From Superficieibacter electus (lineage in GTDB: Bacteria; Pseudomonadota; Gammaproteobacteria; Enterobacterales; Enterobacteriaceae), in the NCBI RefSeq assembly GCF_002915575.1, contig NZ_PQGD01000008.1, forward strand, positions 1-64,000: a DNA stretch of 64,000 nt, read 5' to 3'. A program made the position numbers and the translations under genes. How positions within the stretch are numbered: position 1 is the stretch's first letter; each line of letters opens with the position of its first letter. This document shows positions 1-9,709 of the stretch, in pieces. The notes under the pieces were generated by a model, which was given only the letters and a program-made list of their open reading frames with translations, was not told where the DNA came from and searched no databases.

Positions 1-81
1 TGCCGAACTCAGAAGTGAAACGCCGTAGCGCCGATGGTAGTGTGGGGTCTCCCCATGCGAGAGTAGGGAACTGCCAGGCAT
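1..81 (+). rRNA. rrfD: 5S rRNA, 3' part (truncated by window start)
   Basis: The last 81 nt of a 5S rRNA. It is identical to the corresponding part of the complete 5S at 344-463 except near the 3' terminal stem, which ends CCAGGCAT here and CCAGACAT there. About 39 nt of the 5' end lie outside the window. Followed by tRNA-Thr and a second 5S, this is the distal end of an rrnD-type ribosomal RNA operon read on the plus strand. Confidence 0.97.
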
Positions 82-228
82 CAAATTAAGCAGTATGGCA
101 CTGACCTTTGAGGCAGTTCACTACTCGACAGAGAGTGGGACAAAAGCGAAAGCTTTCGAACGTTGCGAAGCAACGGCCCGAAGGGTGAATCACAAAGTGA
201 TTCATCAACTGCCAGGCATCAAATTAAG
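69..228 (+). other. 5S-tRNA spacer with duplicated 5S tail and small hairpins
   Basis: The spacer between the first 5S and tRNA-Thr. The 22-nt stretch made of the 5S 3' end plus flank (69-90) is repeated exactly at 207-228 without the rest of a 5S gene. Between the copies lie three small self-complementary segments around CGAAAGCTTTCG, CGTTGC/GCAACG and GAATCAC/GTGATTC, likely RNA hairpins used during processing. It looks like a relic of an unequal exchange among rRNA spacers. Confidence 0.75.
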
Positions 229-231
229 TGT

Positions 232-307
232 GCTGATATGGCTCAGTTGGTAGAGCGCACCCTTGGTAAGGGTGAGGTCCCCAGTTCGACTCTGGGTATC
301 AGCACCA
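232..307 (+). tRNA. thrV: tRNA-Thr (anticodon GGT)
   Basis: A 76-nt cloverleaf with encoded 3' CCA. The acceptor stem GCTGATA pairs with TATCAGC, the anticodon stem CCCTT encloses GGT, and the T loop TTCGACT is present. The anticodon GGU reads ACC/ACU threonine codons. Its place between two 5S genes matches thrV in the E. coli rrnD operon, so it is co-transcribed with rRNA. Confidence 0.97.
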
Positions 308-343
308 GTTTTAAGGTTAAAGTTCGGCGCTAAGAAAAGAATT

Positions 344-463
344 TGTCTGGCGGCCGTAGCGCGGTGGTCCCACCTGACCCCATGCCGAACTCAGAAGTGA
401 AACGCCGTAGCGCCGATGGTAGTGTGGGGTCTCCCCATGCGAGAGTAGGGAACTGCCAGACAT
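344..463 (+). rRNA. rrfF: 5S rRNA, complete
   Basis: A full 120-nt 5S rRNA beginning TGTCTGGCGG and ending CCAGACAT. The terminal stem carries a compensatory change: U-A replaces the C-G pair implied by the CCAGGCA end of the first copy, so the helix is kept. It is the last gene of the rRNA operon and is followed by a strong terminator. Confidence 0.97.
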
Positions 464-473
464 CAATTAAGTG

Positions 474-503
474 AAAAGGCCATCCGCAAGGATGGCCTTT
501 TTG
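474..503 (+). terminator. rRNA operon terminator
   Basis: AGGCCATCC and GGATGGCCT pair around a GCAA tetraloop and are followed by a T run just past the second 5S. This is a classical intrinsic terminator for the rRNA operon. Confidence 0.92.
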
Positions 504-560
504 CATTCAGAGTATCAGTTAGCCGGGCGATAATTTGATAAACCGTTACTGCGCCGCTCA

Positions 561-588
561 GGCCCGGTACACAAAGGTCTACCGGGCC
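561..588. repeat. REP-like palindrome at the yhdZ 3' end
   Basis: GGCCCGGTA and TACCGGGCC form a perfect 9-bp stem around a 10-nt loop. It resembles the REP elements in the arrays at 49.1 and 58.4 kb and lies just after the yhdZ stop. It probably stabilises or ends the yhdWXYZ transcript. Confidence 0.65.
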
Positions 589-598
589 CGACAAAAAC

Positions 599-1357
599 TT
601 AATGAATAACCTGAGACAAAAATGCCCGTGTCCGCTCAGATTTAGGTCGGGCAAAAAATTCCTCCGGCGCAGCCTGCTCAACGATCTCCCCGCGATCCAT
701 GAATATCACGCGATCCGCAACGGTACGCGCAAAGCCCATCTCATGTGTCACACAAAGCATTGTCATACCTGACTGTGCCAGTCCAATCATGGTATCCAGC
801 ACCTCTTTTACCATCTCTGGATCAAGTGCTGAGGTTGGCTCATCAAACAGCATTATTTTAGGCTTCATACACAGTGAACGAGCGATAGCCACGCGCTGTT
901 GCTGGCCACCCGAAATTTGTCCGGGAAACTTATGTGCGTGCTCGGCTATTCGCACGCGCTCCAGATAATGCATCGCCAGCGCTTCCGCTTCCTTTTTGGG
1001 GATTTTACGTACCCAAATTGGGGCCAGAGTACAGTTCTGTAATACGGTTAAATGAGGAAACAAATTGAAGTGCTGGAACACCATACCAACTTCCTGACGT
1101 ACTTTTTCAATATTGCGAATATCGTCATTAAGCTCGATACCATCAACAACGATCCTTCCCTGTTGATGCTCTTCCAGATGATTAATACAGCGAATCGTCG
1201 TTGATTTCCCGGAGCCAGAAGGGCCACAGAGAACGATACGCTCACCTTGTTTAACCTTCAGATTGATGTCTTTTAAAACGTGAAACTGACCGTACCACTT
1301 ATTAACATTATCCAGCGTAATCATCGCGTCGGCAGGTTGCATTGTAATTTGGCTCAT
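599..1357 (-). CDS. yhdZ: Polar amino acid ABC transporter ATPase YhdZ
   Basis: 252-residue ATPase of the GlnQ/AapP family that drives uptake of polar amino acids through the YhdX-YhdY permease pair. Walker A (GPSGSGKST) starts near residue 45, the signature SGGQQQR lies near 149-155, and Walker B with the catalytic Glu (IMLFDE) near 168-173. It is the last gene of the minus-strand yhdWXYZ operon, 7 bp after yhdY. The true substrate of the E. coli system is not firmly established; the Rhizobium Aap system takes general L-amino acids. Confidence 0.95.
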   Translation of the reverse strand: MSQITMQPADAMITLDNVNKWYGQFHVLKDINLKVKQGERIVLCGPSGSGKSTTIRCINHLEEHQQGRIVVDGIELNDDIRNIEKVRQEVGMVFQHFNLFPHLTVLQNCTLAPIWVRKIPKKEAEALAMHYLERVRIAEHAHKFPGQISGGQQQRVAIARSLCMKPKIMLFDEPTSALDPEMVKEVLDTMIGLAQSGMTMLCVTHEMGFARTVADRVIFMDRGEIVEQAAPEEFFARPKSERTRAFLSQVIH

Positions 1358-1364
1358 AAAATCC

Positions 1365-2474
1365 TCAGTGCGGTGTACGCCCGGTGTTAAAGCGCTTCTC
1401 CAGATGCTGGCTATAGCGCGACATGCTGAAACAAAAGATCCAGTAGATCATTGCGGCAAAGACATATCCTTCCGTCGACATCCCAAGCCAGGCGGGATCA
1501 ACCGTAGCCTGTTGCACGCTGCTAAACAGATCGAAAAGGCCGATAATGATCACCAGACTGGTATCCTTAAATAACGCAATAATGGTGTTAACAAGGCCTG
1601 GAATAACCAGCTTCAATGCCTGAGGCATAATGACTAATGCCTGCGTTTTCCAGTAACCAAGCGCCAGCGACTCTGCGGCTTCATATTGTCCCTTCGGCAG
1701 CGCCTGCAAGCCCCCGCGAACCACTTCAGCTACATAGGCTGACTGGAATAAGATCACCCCCACCAGTGCGCGGATTAACTTATCAATGCTGGTTCCTTCT
1801 GCCATAAACAGCGGCAGCATGACCGATGACATAAACAGAACGGTAATTAAGGGCACGCCGCGCCAGAACTCAATAAAAATGACTGACAGTATGCGTACCA
1901 CTGGCATCGTCGATCGTCTTCCCAGCGCCAAAAGAATACCCAGCGGCAAGGCCCCGGCGATGCCGACGGAGGCGATAATCAGCGTCAGTGTCAGCCCACC
2001 CCAAAGCCGTGTTTCCACTCGTTCCAGCCCGCCAAAACCGCCATAGAGCAGGAACCAGACGATAAGCGGGTAAATTACCGCCCAGACCGCGATGTATCGG
2101 CCACGGTGCGGCATTCCCTTCCAGAACATAACGGCAACGGAAAGCAGACCAACGATCAGAGCCAGGTTAATACGCCAGCGCTGATCGTGCGGATAAAGTC
2201 CGTACATAAACTGTCCGAAGCGTTGATGAATAAACACCCAGCACGCCCCCGCTTTTGTACAGTCTGCCCGCGTGGTTCCGACCCAGTTTGCCTGCAATAA
2301 TGCCCAGTTTATTAACGGCGGAATCAACTCCCACATCAGCCAAAGACATACGATTGTCAGCAGGCTATTCGACCAGCTTGAAAATAGATTTTTCCGCACC
2401 CACGCAATGAGTGGACCCCCGCTGGTGTTGCCCCGACGCGGAGGATGAGACAGCAATGCTTTTGTCATTCCCAA
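1365..2474 (-). CDS. yhdY: Amino acid ABC transporter permease YhdY
   Basis: Inner-membrane permease of the HisM/AapM type, 369 residues from the first ATG; an ATG two codons later matches the start I recall for E. coli. Several hydrophobic segments are visible. The C-terminal half carries the EAA loop for ATPase contact ([14 protein letters not shown]). It lies 3 bp after yhdX and pairs with it to form the membrane channel energised by YhdZ. Confidence 0.94.
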   Translation of the reverse strand: MGMTKALLSHPPRRGNTSGGPLIAWVRKNLFSSWSNSLLTIVCLWLMWELIPPLINWALLQANWVGTTRADCTKAGACWVFIHQRFGQFMYGLYPHDQRWRINLALIVGLLSVAVMFWKGMPHRGRYIAVWAVIYPLIVWFLLYGGFGGLERVETRLWGGLTLTLIIASVGIAGALPLGILLALGRRSTMPVVRILSVIFIEFWRGVPLITVLFMSSVMLPLFMAEGTSIDKLIRALVGVILFQSAYVAEVVRGGLQALPKGQYEAAESLALGYWKTQALVIMPQALKLVIPGLVNTIIALFKDTSLVIIIGLFDLFSSVQQATVDPAWLGMSTEGYVFAAMIYWIFCFSMSRYSQHLEKRFNTGRTPH

Positions 2475-2477
2475 TCC

Positions 2478-3665
2478 TTAACGCTCAATCAGCGCAATGC
2501 GACGGTTATAGATATTCATCAGCAGAGAAATAATGAGGCTGATAATCAGATAAACCGACATGGTAATAGCGATGGTTTCTATGGCCTGGCCGGTCTGATT
2601 AAGCACCGTACCGGCAAAAAGAGACACCATATCCGGATAGCCAATGGCAGCGGCAAGCGACGAGTTTTTGACAATATTGAGATACTGACTGGTCAGCGGC
2701 GGAATAATCACCCGTAACGCCTGAGGAATGATCACCTGGCGCAGAGTAACTGGGTTTGGCAAACCCAAAGAGCGTGCAGCCTCATGTTGACCATGCGGCA
2801 CCGCCTGAATACCCGCGCGAATAATTTCGGCAATAAACGCGGAAGTATAGACCGACAGTGCGAGCGTAAGTGCCGCCAGTTCCGGAATGAGTGCCATGCC
2901 CCCACGAAAGTTAAAGCCGCGTAATTGTGGTACATCCCAGTGTAATGCCGCGCCAAATACGGTTTGAGCAAGCAGCGGCAACAGAATAAGCACAGCCAGA
3001 ATGACTGGCCAGGAACGGCGCAGTTGCCCGGTTTTACGCTGATGTGCCTTGTTATAGCGATACAGTCCAACCGCGAGGACAACGGCGAGCAGTAGGGCCA
3101 CGACAAACGCTCCCAGCCCTTCACCCATTTGTGGAGCCGGAATATATAATCCCCGGTTGCTCAGAAAAAACAGTTCGAATGCGCTAACCGCCTGCCTCGG
3201 CCCCGGCAGGTTACGCAGCACGGCAAAATACCAGAAGAAAATTTGCAGCAGCGGTGGAATATTGCGGAACGTCTCAATATAAACGGTAGAAATTTTACGC
3301 AGTAACCAGTTATCAGACAGGCGGGCAAGCCCAAGAAAAAAACCTAAAAAAGAGGCGAAAACGATGCACAGCGCAGAAACCAGCAACGTGTTATACAGGC
3401 CGACAAGAAATACCCGCCCGTAGGTATCACCCTGTTCATAATCAATAAGATGCTGGACAATACCGAACCCGGCGCTGCGATCAAGAAAGGCAAAGCCCGA
3501 GGTAATACCACGATTATTTAAGTTGGTTATGGTGTTATGAATTAAATACACCGCGATGCTGACGACAGCGACTATCGCGAGGATCTGGAATAGCCAGGCA
3601 CGAACCGCAGGGTTAGAAAAGGACCACGATCCTTTTACGGCTGGGCGGCGATGGGACATAAGCAA
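2478..3665 (-). CDS. yhdX: Amino acid ABC transporter permease YhdX
   Basis: 395-residue inner-membrane permease (AapQ type) with multiple transmembrane stretches and the EAA motif EAARSLGLPNPVTLRQ in the C-terminal third. An ATG at the third codon (MSHRRP) is an equally good start. It is translated with yhdY from the same minus-strand mRNA and follows the binding-protein gene yhdW by 63 bp, the usual order of solute-binding protein, two permeases, ATPase. Confidence 0.94.
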   Translation of the reverse strand: MLMSHRRPAVKGSWSFSNPAVRAWLFQILAIVAVVSIAVYLIHNTITNLNNRGITSGFAFLDRSAGFGIVQHLIDYEQGDTYGRVFLVGLYNTLLVSALCIVFASFLGFFLGLARLSDNWLLRKISTVYIETFRNIPPLLQIFFWYFAVLRNLPGPRQAVSAFELFFLSNRGLYIPAPQMGEGLGAFVVALLLAVVLAVGLYRYNKAHQRKTGQLRRSWPVILAVLILLPLLAQTVFGAALHWDVPQLRGFNFRGGMALIPELAALTLALSVYTSAFIAEIIRAGIQAVPHGQHEAARSLGLPNPVTLRQVIIPQALRVIIPPLTSQYLNIVKNSSLAAAIGYPDMVSLFAGTVLNQTGQAIETIAITMSVYLIISLIISLLMNIYNRRIALIER

Positions 3666-3728
3666 ACCTCTGTTACTCTGACTCTGGACTGGGCACCGCC
3701 GCAGCGGTGCCCGTTACATCGCACTGTC

Positions 3729-4754
3729 TTAACGTACCGGTGGCGCGTACTGAATGCCGCCGTTATTCCAGAGGTTGTTCTGACCGCGTTTAATTTTCAG
3801 CGGGCTTTCGGCACCCACATTGCGTTCAAACACTTCGGCATAGTTACCGACTTTCTTGATGATGTTGTAGGCCCATTTATTATCCAGCTTCAGATCCTTG
3901 CCGTAATCGCCCTCTTTACCTAGCAGATGCGCCATATCCGGTGTTGCGGGGTTAGCGGCTTTTTCATCGACGTTCTTCGATGTAATGCCCATCTCTTCTG
4001 CATTCAACATGGCAAACAGCGTCCAGCGGACAACCGCAAACCATTCATCATCACCGCGACGTACAACCGGACCCAGAGGCTCTTTCGAGATCACTTCAGG
4101 CAGGACGATCCATTCGGCAGGGTTACTTAACTTGATGCGCAATGCATAAAGCTGTGACTGGTCGGAAGCCAGCGTATCGCAACGGCCTGATTCCAGCGCT
4201 TTGGCAGACTCATCCGAACGATCGAAAGTGACGGGCGTGTATTTCATATTGTTGGATTTAAAATAATCCGCCACGTTCAGTTCAGTATCCGTACCGGCCT
4301 GAATGCACACCGTTGCGCCATCCAGCTCTTTAGCGCTTTTCAGGCCAGCCTTGTTATGCGTCAGGAAGCCGATACCGTCATAATACGTGACGCCGGTAAA
4401 GGCCATCCCCATGCCCGCATCGCGTGATGAAGTCCAGGTGGTATTGCGGGATAACATATCGACTTCGCCCGATTGCAGGGCGGTAAAACGTTCTTTCGCC
4501 GTCAGCGGGGTATATTTCACTTTACTGTCGTCGCCAAACAGCGCGGCGGCAACGCCCCGACAGATGTCTACATCAATACCGGTAAACTTCCCGTCAGCAT
4601 CTGCATAAGAAAAACCCGGCAAACCATCACTAATCCCACACTGTACGAAACCTTTCTTTTTAACAGCATCAAAAGTGGCACCCGCGTGAGCCTGACCGGT
4701 AAATGCAAGAAGCATACTGGCAGTGGCCAGGCTGGCTAACATCATTTTTTTCAT
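3729..4754 (-). CDS. yhdW: Periplasmic amino acid-binding protein YhdW
   Basis: 341-residue extracytoplasmic solute-binding protein of the AapJ family, SBP family 3. A Sec signal peptide is clear: KK at the N-terminus, a hydrophobic core, and likely cleavage after AHA near residue 24. The mature part has the family pattern VQCGISDGLPGFSY and a GIDVDICRGVAAALFG helix. First gene of yhdWXYZ; in E. coli K-12 this gene is annotated as a pseudogene in some versions, but here the frame is intact. Confidence 0.93.
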   Translation of the reverse strand: MKKMMLASLATASMLLAFTGQAHAGATFDAVKKKGFVQCGISDGLPGFSYADADGKFTGIDVDICRGVAAALFGDDSKVKYTPLTAKERFTALQSGEVDMLSRNTTWTSSRDAGMGMAFTGVTYYDGIGFLTHNKAGLKSAKELDGATVCIQAGTDTELNVADYFKSNNMKYTPVTFDRSDESAKALESGRCDTLASDQSQLYALRIKLSNPAEWIVLPEVISKEPLGPVVRRGDDEWFAVVRWTLFAMLNAEEMGITSKNVDEKAANPATPDMAHLLGKEGDYGKDLKLDNKWAYNIIKKVGNYAEVFERNVGAESPLKIKRGQNNLWNNGGIQYAPPVR

Positions 4755-5077
4755 AAAGCATCCTGTGTGACGAAAATTTATCGTTATAGAGAGGCGTCCG
4801 GGACAGCGCTATACCCGGCCTGTGGCTGTGGCCATACTTAATAAAGCAAAGGTAGTGCCAGTTTTGCGTGCGCTGAGAATGCGGTTTCGCGAACGCATCA
4901 GGCTGAGTGTAGAAGCAGAAAATACGTTTTAGCGCCCCGGTCTGGTGCGAAAATAAAACGTATGCCACAAAGTGGAGCAAAAAAGATCCAGAAATGAGAG
5001 GCAGATATCAGGTGATAATGTGCGTGAATATAACGTTGCTATAAAATTGGGCAGGGACAGCAGGATGCTTTAAGAAG
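4755..5077. promoter_or_regulatory. yhdW upstream region
   Basis: About 320 bp between the yhdW start and the yhdV terminator. It must carry the promoter of the minus-strand yhdWXYZ operon. No convincing -10/-35 pair or operator palindrome could be picked out by eye, and there is no plausible gene in it. Confidence 0.4.
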
Positions 5078-5101
5078 ACAGCGCGGACCGATCCGCGCTG
5101 T
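5078..5101 (-). terminator. yhdV terminator hairpin
   Basis: ACAGCGCGGA and TCCGCGCTGT form a perfect 10-bp stem with a CCGA loop, a few bases after the yhdV stop. On the minus strand it is followed by a T-rich stretch, which fits an intrinsic terminator. Confidence 0.8.
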
Positions 5102-5109
5102 ACGATGTG

Positions 5110-5331
5110 TTATTTCGTTAACGCCACAATACCCAGCGTCAGGCCCGCCAGTGCGGCGGCTCCGCCAGCGATAGCACCTGCGGTTTCCCAGTTATCCTGA
5201 GTGGTGCCTTTCATGCAGGTATTGGTATGCACCAGCCGACCCTGATCGTCATAGACTGGTACGCAAGGCGAGTCATGTGCACAGCCCGCGAGAAAGGTGG
5301 CCAGCAGTGCAACGGAAATAAGTTTTTTCAT
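5110..5331 (-). CDS. yhdV: Small lipoprotein YhdV
   Basis: 73-residue putative lipoprotein. A short signal peptide ends in the lipobox LAGC, so Cys16 should be lipidated. The mature peptide holds three further Cys and a glycine-rich hydrophobic C-terminus (GAIAGGAAALAGLTLG). Function unknown. In E. coli it lies between acrF and yhdW; here the alpha-galactoside island separates it from acrF. Confidence 0.9.
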   Translation of the reverse strand: MKKLISVALLATFLAGCAHDSPCVPVYDDQGRLVHTNTCMKGTTQDNWETAGAIAGGAAALAGLTLGIVALTK

Positions 5332-5840
5332 GGTGTTACCTCTAATAAAGCCACGTTCAGCGCCGGGTAATTACGGCATCGGGCGTTAAAAGAATTTTAC
5401 CATCCGGCGTGAAATTTGTGACGAGTGAATATTCTCAAATTATTTGTAGTGTAAATATTATGGAGAGAAATACGCCTGAACCGGAGCAGTATGGAGAAAA
5501 GATGGAAGCGGGATGACCTCTGCCAGAAAACTACCATTTGGTAAGAGTGTGAAAGAGCGTCCTGGGAAGCGTTGAACGGTGTTAGGCTAACCAACGCTCA
5601 CAGCGGGCGTTTACCCGGGGGTAAAGGTAATCTGAGTTTGCCAGCACAGTCATCCTGTCAGTGCATAAATCCCGAATGACTGAGTGCGAGCCAGAAAAGC
5701 AGCTCGCCTCAGCGGCTCATACGGCATAGAGGGCCGTAATGTAATATCGATTATATTCTCTTCATCCTTCAGGCTGTCGCTACGTTGGACCTCCGTTACA
5801 TAGCTGCAACTTAAATGATTTAAGTATCGTCCGGTAATAA
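5332..5840. other. Non-coding flank of the alpha-galactoside island
   Basis: About 510 bp between yhdV and the permease pseudogene. It should contain the yhdV promoter and the junction between core chromosome and island. I see no convincing gene, transposase remnant, tRNA or terminal repeat. The short open frames here lack a ribosome binding site and look random. Confidence 0.4.
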
Positions 5841-7103
5841 TTATGACACGTTTATAGCCGGATTAATTTCAGCCTGGTTTTTATTACATTTCGTGAGGGT
5901 GAATGCTGATATTACTGTAAAGGTTAGCGCAATACAGCCGAAAATCATATAAGTATGCTGGAAGCCAATTTTATCGTACATACTACCGGCAAAAGAGGAC
6001 ATGAAAATCGATGCAATCTTAGACGCAACCTGATTACCTACCAGATAAATTGTGGCTGACAATAAGGGATTAAATACACCAGTAATATATTTAAATATGC
6101 CAATTAAGATAAACGGCACTTCAAGTGCGTGGAGCATTTTCAGCGCGATAATTTCAATTTCGTTTGTTGCCAGTGATGAGCCTATCATTCTGGTGGTCAT
6201 GACCAGCCCTGCCAGCAATAACGTATTCTTTGCGCCTATACGATTAATAATCCATGGAGAGCAGAACATGACTATTGCGCTACAAACCTCACCAGCGGTA
6301 GTGACCAGGCCAAAAGTGCGGTTGCCTTCAGCGGGTGTGGCGAAGAATGATTTGAAAAAAGTGGCAAACTGCTGATCGTAGGTATCATAAATACAGGAGA
6401 CGCCTATCACATATAGCATTAGCATCCACAGTTTACGATCGCAGAACAGGCGTCCTACTGTTTTCAAATCGACGGCTGGGCGATCGGTTTTCGCGCTCGT
6501 CGCCTCGCTCAGGTTGGCTTGTGGTTTCGCTATTGCAACCAATATTAATAGCACGATAGCGGCAGCCGATCACATCCAGAATACATAATCAGGGTTGATA
6601 CCGAATAAAAAACCTGCCGTGGTGGCGCAAAGCCCCCAACCCAGGCAACCAAAGGTTCGGGCCTTGCCATATTCAAAGCCAGTGTGGCGGCTGATACGCT
6701 CAATATATGCTTCCATCGCCCCGGCACCTGCGGAAAAGACAAAACCGATGTACAGGCCGGCACTTAGTGCGCCTAACCAGATGCTGACTTTTAATAATGG
6801 TGCAAAAACGTACAGAAAAAAAGGCGCAATAAAAACGAGGGCGATGGCTACAATCCACATCAGGTTTTTTTTCAGGCCCAGTTTATCAGAAATAAATCCC
6901 AGTATTGGCTGGAAGCAAATCCCCGCCAGTGACAGGCTGGAAAAAACGATGCCAGTATCTGTCTTACTCAAGCCTACTTCATCTGATAACCAGATAGGTA
7001 GAAATGGGAAACAGGTAGCCATGATAAAAAAGTAAATAAAGAAAAAGAACCCAAACAACCAAAAATTGGGATTATGCATATAATGACTATTAGTAATGCT
7101 CAT
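5841..7103 (-). pseudogene. LacY/RafB-family galactoside:H+ symporter, in-frame stop
   Basis: A 12-TM major facilitator of the oligosaccharide:H+ symporter family (LacY, RafB, MelY, CscB), about 420 codons against 417 for LacY. The start at 7103 has a strong GGGAGGA ribosome site. A single TGA at 6572-6570 interrupts the frame after ...DYVFWM; LacY has Gly there, so one G-to-T change in a GGA codon explains it. Both sides stay in frame. By my alignment from memory the residues for sugar and proton transport in LacY are all kept: E126, R144, D237, D240, E269, R302, H322, E325, K358. It lies 41 bp after the alpha-galactosidase gene and would have imported melibiose or raffinose. The decay looks recent; a sequencing error is the alternative. 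Confidence 0.88.
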
Positions 7104-7144
7104 AATATCCTCCCTGAAGGGCCTTAATAAGCGGCCCATCGTGT

Positions 7145-9268
7145 TTATAACCGTTGTAAACCAATCAATATGGCACTCTCTGGATCAAGGATGGGGAGAG
7201 TTATTCCTGCTTTTTGTAACCATTCACCACTGGCTGTTTGAGGAGTGATTAGCCATTCAGGTAATTTGTGCATGGTATGCCCGCCTTTACCTATTAACTG
7301 AATATTTGCATGATCCAATAATGAGATTTGATAGCGCGCGTTAGGGTCAAGACCAGGGATGTTTAACGGCGCTGTAAAGGAATAATCTGGCATTGCCAAT
7401 TGACTTACCATGAACAATGCCTGATGCTGATCTTTACTTACCACACCGTGCACTAACGTCGAGTTGTCCGCCATATCCACGCGCCAGTACACGCCGTGAT
7501 GGATTAATCCGCGCCATTGTTTATATAAAGCGGAATATTTTCGATAGCCTTCACGTTCCTGCTCATTGGCAACCAGCGGATTCAGTTCCAGTCCCATATG
7601 ACCAAACAGGGCAGTTAATCCGCGAAATGAAATAGTGTGTTGACGGCCAGTGGCATGGCAACAATCGCTGCCGATGTGTGCGCCCATCACTTCCGGCGGA
7701 AAGAAATAGCTCATTCCACGCTGAATGGTATTGCGCTCAAGTGCATCATTATTATCTGAGGCCCAGAATCGGTGGCTGCGTTTCAAAATTTCATAATCTA
7801 TACGTCCACCTCCCGATGAGCAGGCTTCAAATTCAACATGCGGGAAACGGTCAATAAGGATATCCAGTAGCCGATAAAACTGACGGGTTTGGGCATCGGC
7901 AGCAGCCTTTCCGTTATGCCCCGGTTGTACCAGCACGCGATTCATATCCCATTTTATGTAGTCGACAGGATGCTCACCCAATAGCCAGCTCATCCGCTCC
8001 AGCAGATAATTAAAAACCTGCGGAATATTCAGATTCAGTACGTACTGATGACGCCCGGTAAGCGGAGGGTATCCCGGCAGGGATAATACCCACTCAGGAT
8101 GGGCACGATACAAATCTGAATCAGGGTTAATCATTTCCAGTTCAACCCAGATGCCAAATTCCATGCCTAATGATTTAATGTGCTGAATAACGGGCATCAG
8201 GCCATCAGGGTATTTCTTCTCATCGACATACCAGTCACCTAGTGCCGCCCAATCGTCATTGCGACCTTTAAACCAGCCATCATCGATAATAAAACGCTCC
8301 ACACCGAGCGCGGCGGCTTCATCCGCCATACGCATAATGTCATGGGGATCATGATTAAAATAGATCCCCTCCCAGGTATTAAGATGAACTGGACGCGGTT
8401 TATCACCCGGGAAATGAATAATTTGCTCGCGTAAATAGCGATGGAACTGCTGACTCATGCCATTCAGGCCGTGCCCGGAATAACTGGCATAAAGATACGG
8501 CGTCCATAGCGTTTCTCCCTGGGCAAGCGCCATTTCGCCCGGTAAATATAGAGCTTCGGCCTGTAAATAACGACGGCCGTCAGTTTTCACCTCGGCGCGC
8601 AGGCGATGATTTCCGCTCCAGCCAAGATGAACACCCCACACTTCGCCTTGCATTTCACTGAAGGACGCGCTGCCCGTAATCAGGGCGGGAAAATGTTCAT
8701 GAGATGTACGACCACGGCGGTTTTCCAGCACAAAGCTATTGTGTTCAAGTGTCAGACGGTGTGGCTGGAACTCATGTATCCAGCGGCCATGAAAAGCCAT
8801 CACTTCTTTGGCTCGCCCGGCAACAGGCAATGTTACGGCGAAACGATCCACCTGCCAGGGATCGGCATGCAGGTTAGTTAACCCATGGCAAACCCGTAAT
8901 ACGCCACTATTATCCAGCTGGATTTCACTGTTTAGCCGTAAGCCAGCCTGCTGATCTTCACTGATAATATTAATTTTTTGATCGCTGTGTACTGCGCTGG
9001 TGGTGGTAAATAAAGGTGAACCATCCAGCCCCTGACGGTGACCTTCAATTCCCGGTGAGCCAAAAAGCCCATAACTTATTTCAGCCATTAACGTCAGCGG
9101 GGCATCTACATCAAGGCCGCTATTCGGCAGCGGACGATCGAACATCACCACGTCCTGAGCTGCAAAATTCTGAATATGGGGTCCCCAGTAAATAATTTCC
9201 GCAAAAGGGTGCGTTTTTATGACGACATCTGTTGTAGCGCTTTCCAAACGTAATATTGAACCAGACAT
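7145..9268 (-). CDS. rafA: Alpha-galactosidase, glycoside hydrolase family 36 (RafA-like)
   Basis: 707-residue cytoplasmic alpha-galactosidase that would release galactose from melibiose or raffinose. Family GH36 marks: an N-terminal beta domain, then WEGIYFNHD (299-307), the DDGWF motif (329-333), the nucleophile Asp in KWDMNR (D441), CSSGGGRIDYE (483-493) and the acid/base region FWASDNND (501-508). Length equals plasmid-borne RafA. It is unrelated to MelA, which is the NAD-dependent GH4 enzyme. It heads a minus-strand operon with the broken permease and is transcribed divergently from a MelR-type regulator. Confidence 0.88.
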   Translation of the reverse strand: MSGSILRLESATTDVVIKTHPFAEIIYWGPHIQNFAAQDVVMFDRPLPNSGLDVDAPLTLMAEISYGLFGSPGIEGHRQGLDGSPLFTTTSAVHSDQKINIISEDQQAGLRLNSEIQLDNSGVLRVCHGLTNLHADPWQVDRFAVTLPVAGRAKEVMAFHGRWIHEFQPHRLTLEHNSFVLENRRGRTSHEHFPALITGSASFSEMQGEVWGVHLGWSGNHRLRAEVKTDGRRYLQAEALYLPGEMALAQGETLWTPYLYASYSGHGLNGMSQQFHRYLREQIIHFPGDKPRPVHLNTWEGIYFNHDPHDIMRMADEAAALGVERFIIDDGWFKGRNDDWAALGDWYVDEKKYPDGLMPVIQHIKSLGMEFGIWVELEMINPDSDLYRAHPEWVLSLPGYPPLTGRHQYVLNLNIPQVFNYLLERMSWLLGEHPVDYIKWDMNRVLVQPGHNGKAAADAQTRQFYRLLDILIDRFPHVEFEACSSGGGRIDYEILKRSHRFWASDNNDALERNTIQRGMSYFFPPEVMGAHIGSDCCHATGRQHTISFRGLTALFGHMGLELNPLVANEQEREGYRKYSALYKQWRGLIHHGVYWRVDMADNSTLVHGVVSKDQHQALFMVSQLAMPDYSFTAPLNIPGLDPNARYQISLLDHANIQLIGKGGHTMHKLPEWLITPQTASGEWLQKAGITLPILDPESAILIGLQRL

Positions 9269-9709
9269 AGCTTCTTCCCCTAATATAATGCTTTGCCTTC
9301 ACACTGAACTCATAATGAAATCCGGGAGCTGAAAGTTAAGAAAGCGGTACTTTGTAATGGTGTGTTGACCTCATGGCGTTATAAATATCCCGCGAGTATT
9401 TTTCAAAAAACACGTAGCGCCTGTGTCGTGAAAAGTTATTTTTTGCGGTAGGCATCATGAATCTCCGTACTGTGCTAAATACAAACATGGTGTCATTCGC
9501 GATCGCCGGAAACCTCCGTCTTTCTTCCCGGACATTCCCAAAAGTTCAGATTAAGCGTTCTCCTGCGCAATATCTGACTTTATGGGATAAAATACGCAAA
9601 AAAGCACAGCATCTGGAATGAGAATAGCGTTATGCTGTCAGGAAGCGGTTAACTGCCGCATCTCATTGGATTTGCAGGGTGGCCTGGTTCTGAGCGTTCA
9701 GGATAAGGA
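9269..9709. promoter_or_regulatory. Divergent rafA / melR-like control region
   Basis: 441 bp between two divergent starts, long enough for AraC-family activator sites and a CRP site. A weak direct repeat AAYCTCCGT occurs at 9460-9468 and 9511-9519, 51 bp apart, about five helical turns, compatible with dimeric MelR-type binding. A partial CRP-like TGTGT-N6-CATG lies near 9361. Neither is conclusive. The segment is AT-rich and has no gene. Confidence 0.4.

Noticed and set aside
5397-5594. 65-codon minus-strand frame in the island flank
   Set aside because: No ribosome site, odd composition and no recognisable domain.
6570-6572. TGA as a selenocysteine codon in the permease
   Set aside because: LacY-family proteins carry Gly here, no SECIS-like hairpin is evident after the codon, and the family has no known selenoprotein. 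A nonsense mutation is simpler.
9355-9380. CRP site upstream of rafA
   Set aside because: Only a partial TGTGT-N6-CATG match, too weak to call.
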